Positions 1 through 5,836 of a stretch of 9,213 nucleotides of DNA are shown here, piece after piece. Each line of letters opens with the position of its first letter. Position 1 is the first letter of the stretch. Source of the DNA: Campylobacterales bacterium. GTDB lineage: Bacteria > Campylobacterota > Campylobacteria > Campylobacterales > Thiovulaceae. Where the stretch lies: the NCBI GenBank assembly GCA_012963895.1, contig DTUW01000046.1:1-9213 (forward strand), given 5' to 3'. The translations under genes and the position numbers were made by a program. Below the pieces are notes generated by a model. It was given only the letters and a program-made list of their open reading frames with translations. It ran no database searches and had not been told where the DNA came from.

Positions 1-138
1 AATGGACATAAAGAGATAGTTCAACTTTTGATTGATAATAGAGCTAAGGTAGATATTCAAAACAATTACGGCTGGACTGCTCTAATGTCTGCTTCTCAGA
101 ATGGACATAAAGAGATAGTTCAACTTTTGGTTGATAAT
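1..138 (+). repeat. 99-bp direct repeat inside the ankyrin array
   Basis: Bases 1-30 and 100-129 are identical, and the match continues to 39 and 138 with one mismatch (A31 against G130). The 99-base offset equals 33 codons, exactly one ankyrin repeat. Synonymous sites are also identical over this stretch, which points to recent duplication or gene conversion between repeat units rather than old divergence. Confidence 0.9.
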
Positions 139-294
139 GGTGCTGATGTCAATTTGCGAACTAATAATTCTGATACTTTACCGGCTGAACTTCGTAATAA
201 AACAGCTTTGCAGATTGCAGAATTGCAAGGACATCAACAAATAGTCCAAATTCTAAAAGAAGCAGAAAAAAAGCAGATGGAACTAAGGGGATAG
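1..294 (+). CDS. Ankyrin-repeat protein, 3' end (partial)
   Basis: The frame is open from the first base, so the gene starts left of the window; the last 97 residues and a TAG stop are present. It carries the end of an ankyrin array: a partial repeat (NGHKEIVQLLIDNRAKVDIQ), a full repeat opening with WTALMSASQNGHKEIVQLL and ending in NGADVN, and a last degenerate repeat (TALQIAELQGHQQIVQIL) with a charged tail KEAEKKQMELRG. A loop of about 13 residues (TNNSDTLPAELRN) is inserted before the last repeat. Ankyrin repeats are protein-binding helix-turn-helix stacks; the partner cannot be read from the sequence. An internal ATG at 28 is not the start, because the repeat runs on upstream of it. The gene converges with the glycosyltransferase, nine bases away. 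Family is certain, function unknown. Confidence 0.93.
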   Translation, partial: NGHKEIVQLLIDNRAKVDIQNNYGWTALMSASQNGHKEIVQLLVDNGADVNLRTNNSDTLPAELRNKTALQIAELQGHQQIVQILKEAEKKQMELRG

Positions 295-305
295 AGAAAT
301 CCCCT
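286..305. terminator. Candidate hairpin between convergent genes
   Basis: AGGGGAT (286-292) pairs with ATCCCCT (299-305) around a six-base AGAGAA loop, giving a perfect seven-base stem. The hairpin covers the stop codons of both the ankyrin gene and the glycosyltransferase gene. No T-run follows on the plus strand. On the minus strand a run of seven Ts comes only about 12 bases after the stem. It could be a weak bidirectional terminator, but it is not canonical. Confidence 0.35.
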
Positions 306-1566
306 ACCCCCCACATTCTATTATCTCCCTATATACCTCTAAATGGTTCTTTAAAAACTTTTCACGAGATAACTCTTTCGCCTTCTCCTTTCCAGCTTTT
401 ACAAATTTCATAAAGTCGGTTGATTCTCCATAATGGATTGGCTCTAACCAAGGTAATTTAGCCTGTTTCAACCTCTCCATCAAAATTGGGTCATTTGCTA
501 CTAATTTATCTATCTTCTCCTCCAACTCGTCTATATTGTTTGGGTCGAATAGATACCCATTCTCTCCATCTGTTATCAATTCAGGAATTCCCCCAACATT
601 TGAAGCTATGACAGGCTTTCCTAACTCCATCATATCCACAATTGTAGAACCGAGAGCCTCATTTTTTGATGGTAGGATAAAAGCATCAAAATATTCCATA
701 TGCTCCTCTATATTGATAATAAATCCGTGCATCTTGACATTAAATAATCTTCTGCTCTTTTCCCTCAATATCGCATCTTGGTCTCCTTCCCCAATTAGGA
801 CAAATTGAATATCTGGCTGTTTTCGAATAAATCTCAATGCTACATCTATAACTATCTCAAAATTCTTTATCTCCAATAGCTTTCCTACCATTCCAATAAT
901 GACCGTGTGGTTGAATGGAGTTCTATGAAAGTTGGACTCCTTTTTATTTATCTCACTCTTTAAAAACGATGGGGTATTGTAGATAGTTCGCAAATTGTCC
1001 AATCTACTATCCCACTTTTTCAATATCCCCTGCTGATAGTTTGAGACTGTAATAACCTTTTTTGCATTCTCATATGCCCTCTTAGTTAGCCTATTGAAAT
1101 AGATGTCTAAATATCTGTAATACCATCTATCACTTGGAGGGGTAGGCTTATGGTATGTAACCACATAAGGGATATTGTATTTCTTGTAGAGATAGAAAGC
1201 TATCAGAGTCGATTTTCTATCGTGTGAATGGATAAGGTCGCAGGTTGTCAATTCCTTGATATACCTCTCTTTGAATAGAGATAGAGGATAGATATAGTCA
1301 AACTCTATTATCTCCAATTTGTTACTATTGATAACCTCCTCCAAATTCTCATACATGTTCATCTTCATCTGAAACATCATTTTCATCTCAGGGGAAATTT
1401 TGGGATTATTGTTAAATCTATGCTCTTTCTTCTTTTTCCTATAAAATAGTTTCTGATAACACCCTTCAACCTCTGATAATTTCCTAATCAATATCTCTAA
1501 CTGCTTCTCAGGTGCATTGTAGAACCGCGATAGGTCGATATGACAGATACTCTTTTTACCCTCCAT
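304..1566 (-). CDS. Glycosyltransferase, GT4-like (GT-B fold)
   Basis: The 420-residue protein matches family 4 glycosyltransferases, retaining GT-B enzymes that move a sugar from a nucleotide-sugar donor, usually at the inner membrane during surface glycan assembly. The N-terminal acceptor domain includes DLIHSHD (about 110-116) and VITVSNYQQG (171-180). The C-terminal donor domain opens with IIGMVGKLLEIKNFE (about 224-238) and continues through FVLIGEGD and PSKNEALGSTIVDMMELGKP to NVGGIPELITDGENG. The usual E-x7-E donor motif reads E303-x7-D311, a conservative change. No signal peptide or membrane span is seen. I start it at ATG 1566, not the in-frame GTG at 1572, because that GTG lies inside the Shine-Dalgarno AAAAGGAGGT, which is ideally spaced (five bases) from the ATG. 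The gene diverges from rpmH. Acceptor and pathway (LPS core, capsule or protein glycan) are unknown; no other glycan gene is in view. Confidence 0.88.
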   Translation of the reverse strand: MEGKKSICHIDLSRFYNAPEKQLEILIRKLSEVEGCYQKLFYRKKKKEHRFNNNPKISPEMKMMFQMKMNMYENLEEVINSNKLEIIEFDYIYPLSLFKERYIKELTTCDLIHSHDRKSTLIAFYLYKKYNIPYVVTYHKPTPPSDRWYYRYLDIYFNRLTKRAYENAKKVITVSNYQQGILKKWDSRLDNLRTIYNTPSFLKSEINKKESNFHRTPFNHTVIIGMVGKLLEIKNFEIVIDVALRFIRKQPDIQFVLIGEGDQDAILREKSRRLFNVKMHGFIINIEEHMEYFDAFILPSKNEALGSTIVDMMELGKPVIASNVGGIPELITDGENGYLFDPNNIDELEEKIDKLVANDPILMERLKQAKLPWLEPIHYGESTDFMKFVKAGKEKAKELSREKFLKNHLEVYREIIECGG

Positions 1567-1584
1567 TTTCACCTCCTTTTTAGA

Positions 1585-1590
1585 TATTAT
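1585..1590 (+). promoter_or_regulatory. Candidate -10 element for rpmH-rnpA
   Basis: TATTAT matches the sigma-70 -10 consensus at five of six positions. It would start transcription near 1597, leaving a leader of about 30 bases that contains the rpmH ribosome binding site. No -35 element is evident, which is common for Campylobacterota promoters. It lies in the 60-base gap shared with the divergent glycosyltransferase gene, for which I see no convincing promoter. Confidence 0.3.
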
Positions 1591-1626
1591 TCCAAGTTGT
1601 AAAATTCAAGTAAAGGGATAGAAAGT

Positions 1627-1761
1627 ATGAAAAGAACTTATCAACCTCATAATACTCCTCGTAAAAGAACTCACGGATTTAGAGTGAGAATGAAAACTAA
1701 GAGCGGTCGAGCTGTTCTTAGAGCTAGAAGACGAAAAGGTAGAAAACGATTAGCTGTTTAA
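1627..1761 (+). CDS. rpmH: 50S ribosomal protein L34
   Basis: This 44-residue, very basic protein starts MKRTYQPHNTPRKRTHGFR and ends GRKRLAV, matching bacterial L34 over its full length (usual size 44-46). L34 is a small component of the large ribosomal subunit that sits among 23S rRNA helices. An AAAGGGA Shine-Dalgarno sequence at 1612-1618 lies eight bases before the ATG. The centre (SGRAVLRARRRKGRK) replaces the more usual NGR-x-VI/L-x-ARR form but keeps the ARR and KGRKRL signature. As in most bacteria it is followed directly by rnpA, here with a 13-base overlap if rnpA starts at 1749. The convergent and divergent neighbours on both sides mean rpmH-rnpA probably form their own short transcript. 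Confidence 0.97.
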   Translation: MKRTYQPHNTPRKRTHGFRVRMKTKSGRAVLRARRRKGRKRLAV

Positions 1762-2075
1762 AACATAGATATAGAATAAAACAAGGTTTTCAAGAGATAT
1801 ACCAAACTGGAAAACAGTATCACCGCCCCGCCTTTGTCATCTTCTATAAAGAGAGCGAAGAGAGACTATTTGGCTTTATTTCCAGTAAAAAAGTTGGTAA
1901 CTCTGTTCAACGAAATCGAGGCAAACGACTATTAAGAGAAGTAGTCCAACACTACTGCGATGAGATTAGGAACGGGTTGTATATCTTGGTTGCAAAAAAG
2001 CCAATCCATACAACCCCCTACCAAAAATTACTATTCGATTTCAAAATGGGATTGAAATATCTATATTACAAATAG
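1749..2075 (+). CDS. rnpA: Ribonuclease P protein component, non-canonical start
   Basis: RnpA binds the RNase P RNA and helps it cleave 5' leaders from pre-tRNAs. The frame shows the family signature NSVQRNRGKRLLRE (residues 51-64; the RNR motif), preceded by FQEIYQTGKQYHRPAFVIFY and FGFISSKKVG and followed by YILVAKKP. Full length is 108 residues, normal for RnpA. The frame has no ATG, GTG or TTG between its upstream stop (TAG 1740-1742) and the conserved core. The best initiation point is ATT at 1749, nine bases after AAAAGG (1734-1739), giving an N-terminus that keeps the family-like LK...GFQEIY...GK stretch. ATA at 1776 is the only other near-cognate codon and would cut into this stretch. 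Translation may depend on coupling to rpmH, whose stop it overlaps. The gene is certain; the exact start is not (about 0.5). Confidence 0.9.
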   Translation: MSCLKHRYRIKQGFQEIYQTGKQYHRPAFVIFYKESEERLFGFISSKKVGNSVQRNRGKRLLREVVQHYCDEIRNGLYILVAKKPIHTTPYQKLLFDFKMGLKYLYYK

Positions 2076-2089
2076 CTATTTCATTTTGA
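2041..2089. repeat. Inverted repeats at the rnpA / V4R-like convergent junction
   Basis: The two convergent stop codons touch (TAG 2073-2075, then CTA 2076-2078) and sit in the perfect 12-base palindrome AAATAGCTATTT (2070-2081). Around it TCAAAATG (2041-2048) is the inverse complement of CATTTTGA (2082-2089), and GAAATA (2054-2059) that of TATTTC (2077-2082). These could fold into a long AT-rich hairpin in either transcript. The stem has few G-C pairs and no clean T-tract, so a terminator role is only possible. Confidence 0.4.
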
Positions 2090-2654
2090 CATCAAAGACA
2101 CATCTATACTCATCTGAACCGATAGAGCAGAATTTCTCCTTTACCTCCACATCTTCCCCAAATATCTTAGAAAAGAGGGCTTGGAAAAAAGCCTCGTAAA
2201 AACTACATATTTTATCTTCTACAATCTCGTTTTTCTTTCCAAATAGAACTATTAGAGAGTCGTAAAGGTATATCTCAAAGTCGCTCCGTTCCTCCTCTGA
2301 AATATGGAGCTGGATATACCCCAACCGATAGGTAAGCAGAATCCGATTTAGATAGTTTATCAACGATTCCAAATCGTTATCTTTTAACCACATTAAAAGA
2401 GGGGTATTATTCAAAATTTCATCAAATAGATTTTTTGCTATCTCTTCACTGATATATTTGAAGTCGTCCCAATCTCCCAGCTTGTTTATCGTTTCAAGAG
2501 TTTTTATAAATAGGAGTTCGGGACCATTCCCGATACTCTTCAATATTTTTGTTTCGCCCAAATTTTGTGGAATATGGATAGCACTACTCTCCTGTGGCTC
2601 TTCTTCTTTTAGCACCTCATCGATAGATGAAGGTTTTCTAAATAGTTTGCCCAT
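2076..2654 (-). CDS. Hypothetical protein with V4R-like C-terminal domain
   Basis: This 192-residue soluble protein has no signal peptide or membrane span. Residues 1-45 look unstructured and acidic. Residues 46-145 are helical. The last 45 residues, from C150 (ICSFYEAFFQALFSKIFG) to the end (VEVKEKFCSIGSDEYRCVFDVK), resemble the V4R domain, whose hallmark is a terminal E-x2-C-x(7-9)-C-x-F pattern. Here that is E173-x2-C176-x8-C185-x-F, and V4R cysteines of this kind are thought to bind metal or a small ligand. V4R domains act as ligand sensors or accessory subunits in tetrapyrrole-related and regulatory proteins. AGAGGAT sits about seven bases before the ATG. The gene is the last of the pheT-ccsBA run, 30 bases after ccsBA, so a haem-related role is tempting but inferred from context only. 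The true function is unknown. Confidence 0.7.
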   Translation of the reverse strand: MGKLFRKPSSIDEVLKEEEPQESSAIHIPQNLGETKILKSIGNGPELLFIKTLETINKLGDWDDFKYISEEIAKNLFDEILNNTPLLMWLKDNDLESLINYLNRILLTYRLGYIQLHISEEERSDFEIYLYDSLIVLFGKKNEIVEDKICSFYEAFFQALFSKIFGEDVEVKEKFCSIGSDEYRCVFDVKMK

Positions 2655-2684
2655 AAGACAATCCTCTATTTTTTATATAGTGTA

Positions 2685-5600
2685 TCACATTTTTATATCT
2701 CTCTTTCGATAGGCGAGGAATGCTATTACTGCAATAGTGGCGATAGAGTAATAGACAAAAGTTGGAATAGGAACAGGGTCGCCCTGAGCATATGAATGCA
2801 TTCCACTTAGATAGAAATTCACTCCAAAATAGGTCATCAGAACAGAAGAGAATGCGAGAAGTGAAGCGAGAGCAAAAGAGTAAGGGGTATATATCTTAGG
2901 GATATATTTCATATGAACCACAACAGCATAGACCAATATAGTAACTAATGCCCAAGTCTCTTTGGGGTCCCAACCCCAATATCGCCCCCAACTCTCATTA
3001 GCCCAAACTCCACCTAAGAAGTTTCCAACAGTTAGCATTAGAAGACCAATAATAATGTTCATCTCATTCACTATATTGAGTTCTCTAATTCTAATTTCTA
3101 TCGTCTCTCTGTTTTTTTCAGTTTTGATAGCAAACAGGATTAGAACGATAAACCCGAGAACTGCACTAAGTCCGAGAAATCCATAACTAGCGGTAATTAG
3201 AGAGACATGGATAGTTAGCCAATACGATTTGAGAACCGGCACCAAATTGGTAATTTGAGGGTCAAGCCAATTTAGATGGGCTACGAAAAGTATTACACCC
3301 GTTAGGATAGAGGTTGAACCCATAATAAATGGAGAAGATTTGGAAAATAGAAATCCTGCAATCAGAGATGCCCAACCGATATAGACCAAAGATTCATATG
3401 CATCACTCCAAGGAGCATGACCAGAGATAAACCATCTTAAAAGTAGTCCTATCGTATATGCAACCAAAATTAGGGTAGCGATAGTTTTCAGAGCAACTGC
3501 CGTTTTTCTGAATTTCTCTTTTCCTTTGAAAATTCTAAGAAATCCGATGCCGAGTAGAGCTATTCCAGTTAGGAATACAAATGGAATCAGGTTTTTGAAA
3601 ATTTGTAATTTGTTATATAGAACCTCTCCGGCTAATTGGATAGTGTTTGGAAAAACATCTATTCCATATTTTCTCTGGAAATTTGAGATACCTATTAGCC
3701 CCTTATTTGCATAGCTCCAATTGCCAGTTTGGAGAGATAAATCTACCGATTGAAGGTATCCAACTAATGCAATTCTCACCTCATCGGCTATCTTCTTATC
3801 GAAAGTCTGCAAAGCTTCAAGAGGACTAACCCATTTGTGATTTTCATCGTTGGGCTTAGGGAAAATTCGCAATATTTCACCGCTATAAACCATATAGGTA
3901 ATATTTACCCTCTCATCAACTTTTAAAATATTTTTCTCAAATCTACCTCTAAACTTTTGAGGAGTTCGCGAGGCTGTTTCAACATATTGAGATAGTTTGT
4001 ATCCCAATAGATTATCTGCATCTTCAAAGAAATCTTGGAATGATGCATATTTCTGATTTTTTGGAAGTCCTAAGATTTTATTTATCTTCTCATCATTTAC
4101 ATATATCATATTTACCTGTTTCCAGAGGTTTGGACGAGCCACCATACCCAAAACAATTTGGTTGTAATTTAGTCCCTCTATTGAATCGGAGCGGTGTATC
4201 TTATTCACAATCTCCATATTTAGGGTATCTAATGGTTTCATTCGTCCTTTGCTATCTTGAACTAAGAGAGTTCCAAATTTGTCGGCATGTTCTTTGTCGA
4301 ATTTGAAAATAGTTCCTATATCCTCTATCTGAATCTTCTCAGCTTTACCCTGTTGAGGTGCGAAATATAGGAAAAGAAGGAATATGGTAGATATTTTTAT
4401 TAGCTCTCTTCTCAGCTTCTGAAATCTACTTTTTGAACCGAAAAAGGAGATAAACATAGAGATAAACATAATTGCATATCCAATATATGTAATAGTAGTT
4501 CCTGCCTTATCGTAATTGACAGATAGAATAGTTCCCAGTTCGTCTGGGTCATAAGATGATTGGAAAAATCTATATCCTCTATAATCTAACACATGGTTCA
4601 TGTATATCCTGTAATCAAAAGTGGTATTTTTTTCTGAATCGATAACTGTTACCTCACTTGCATACGATGATGGACTCATTGAACCAGCATATCTTTCTAA
4701 TTGAAAATCTCTAAGTTTTATAGCAAATGGTAGATATATAGGTTTTGACCCGTATCTAATAGCTACCTCTTTTCCTCCAATTTCCAGAGTTCCTGCCTTT
4801 CCAATCGTTCCCTTCTGTCCAAAGATTGTAATTTCCCCCTTCTCTTCTCCAACTTTCACATCAAATATATAGGCTGATGGAAATCGTTCTCTCATGTTCT
4901 TAGGTTTATCCAAATTGGATACCAATTTTCTCTCTACCCCAACTGCTATATCCCTAAATACTATTGAGATAGTCCCTATTGTATATAGCATTCTCTTTTT
5001 TGCTTCTGTTCTCTTTCCAAATTGGGTGGTCTCTCTGGTATCCATTGAGAAACCTGAGATATTTTCATCACTAGATAGAATTAGTCTATCTCCATCTCGG
5101 ACAAGTCTTATTATCCCTTTGTGATGAGGTTGAGGGGTTGCATTACTATCAAAGTCCAATATATAGAAACCCAAATCATAGGATTCTCCAATATGCAACT
5201 CTTTTTGGATTGGGGCTAACCCCTCTCCCAAAGTTGCCATAAAATTGATATAGCTATCTCCTTTGCCATCAGAGGCTGGGACTACCTGATAAGTTGCATA
5301 GGGTATATACTCTTTTAGTGATATTTCAACCTCATCGTTGCTATATGAAAAGTGATTTTTCGATAGGTTTGAAAAGAGTTTCGGAATAGAAACCACATTT
5401 TTTCCATCAATATCAATATCGAGATATTGAGTATCTGAGAGAATGTAATTAGAGCTATCCCCCTCTCTAATATGCATAGTTCCCTCAAAACCAAAATAGC
5501 GAGTAGTCCAAGCTCCAAGAGCTACTATAATAAAAGAGAGGTGGAATAGAGATATATACCACTTTTTAAAATGGTGCATCTTATAACGGAAAAAGGAGAG

Positions 5601-5786
5601 TAGGAGATTTATAGTAATAGTCGTTAAAAGTAGTTCAAACCACTTAGCCCTATATATCTCAACTAATGCGGTCTCAGTGCCGTAGTCATTTTCAATAAAT
5701 GTAGCTACTGCTATTGAGATGGCAAAAATTAGTAAGAGTATAGCAGTAACTACCATACTGGATAGGAATTCATAGACCTTTTTCAT
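2685..5786 (-). CDS. ccsBA: Fused cytochrome c synthase CcsBA (system II)
   Basis: A 1033-residue fusion of ResB/CcsB and ResC/CcsA, the inner-membrane synthase that exports haem and attaches it to apocytochrome c outside the membrane. The CcsB part has membrane spans near 11-31, 50-66, 78-95 and 434-451, around a large extracytoplasmic domain (about 100-430). A further span (465-478) and a second outside segment (about 480-730) lead to the CcsA part, with about nine spans from 733 to 1026. The haem-binding WWD motif is WGRYWGWDPKETW (933-945). Candidate haem-ligand histidines are H82 (span 3), H860 (LTIHVS), H958 (VVVHMK) and H997 (GMHSYA); their order and spacing agree with the essential histidines I recall for Helicobacter hepaticus CcsBA. 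It is somewhat longer than that protein, mostly in outside segments. The Shine-Dalgarno is weak (AGG 12 bases before ATG). The gene lies 50 bases after pheT and is probably co-transcribed. Confidence 0.96.
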   Translation of the reverse strand: MKKVYEFLSSMVVTAILLLIFAISIAVATFIENDYGTETALVEIYRAKWFELLLTTITINLLLSFFRYKMHHFKKWYISLFHLSFIIVALGAWTTRYFGFEGTMHIREGDSSNYILSDTQYLDIDIDGKNVVSIPKLFSNLSKNHFSYSNDEVEISLKEYIPYATYQVVPASDGKGDSYINFMATLGEGLAPIQKELHIGESYDLGFYILDFDSNATPQPHHKGIIRLVRDGDRLILSSDENISGFSMDTRETTQFGKRTEAKKRMLYTIGTISIVFRDIAVGVERKLVSNLDKPKNMRERFPSAYIFDVKVGEEKGEITIFGQKGTIGKAGTLEIGGKEVAIRYGSKPIYLPFAIKLRDFQLERYAGSMSPSSYASEVTVIDSEKNTTFDYRIYMNHVLDYRGYRFFQSSYDPDELGTILSVNYDKAGTTITYIGYAIMFISMFISFFGSKSRFQKLRRELIKISTIFLLFLYFAPQQGKAEKIQIEDIGTIFKFDKEHADKFGTLLVQDSKGRMKPLDTLNMEIVNKIHRSDSIEGLNYNQIVLGMVARPNLWKQVNMIYVNDEKINKILGLPKNQKYASFQDFFEDADNLLGYKLSQYVETASRTPQKFRGRFEKNILKVDERVNITYMVYSGEILRIFPKPNDENHKWVSPLEALQTFDKKIADEVRIALVGYLQSVDLSLQTGNWSYANKGLIGISNFQRKYGIDVFPNTIQLAGEVLYNKLQIFKNLIPFVFLTGIALLGIGFLRIFKGKEKFRKTAVALKTIATLILVAYTIGLLLRWFISGHAPWSDAYESLVYIGWASLIAGFLFSKSSPFIMGSTSILTGVILFVAHLNWLDPQITNLVPVLKSYWLTIHVSLITASYGFLGLSAVLGFIVLILFAIKTEKNRETIEIRIRELNIVNEMNIIIGLLMLTVGNFLGGVWANESWGRYWGWDPKETWALVTILVYAVVVHMKYIPKIYTPYSFALASLLAFSSVLMTYFGVNFYLSGMHSYAQGDPVPIPTFVYYSIATIAVIAFLAYRKRDIKM

Positions 5787-5836
5787 GATAGACAGATACC
5801 TATATTTAGAATTTCCAACATCATATACAAAATATC

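Noticed and set aside
536..808. Antisense open frame inside the glycosyltransferase gene, and similar ones inside ccsBA and pheT
   Set aside because: They lie wholly opposite well-recognised genes and show no domain, ribosome binding site or independent composition.
1567..1572. GTG at 1572 as start of the glycosyltransferase
   Set aside because: The GTG is part of the AAAAGGAGGTG Shine-Dalgarno itself. The ATG six bases on has correct spacing.
1776..1778. ATA at 1776 as an alternative rnpA start
   Set aside because: It would remove the LKHRYR segment that fits the RnpA N-terminus and has no Shine-Dalgarno at a good distance. Kept only as a fallback to ATT 1749.
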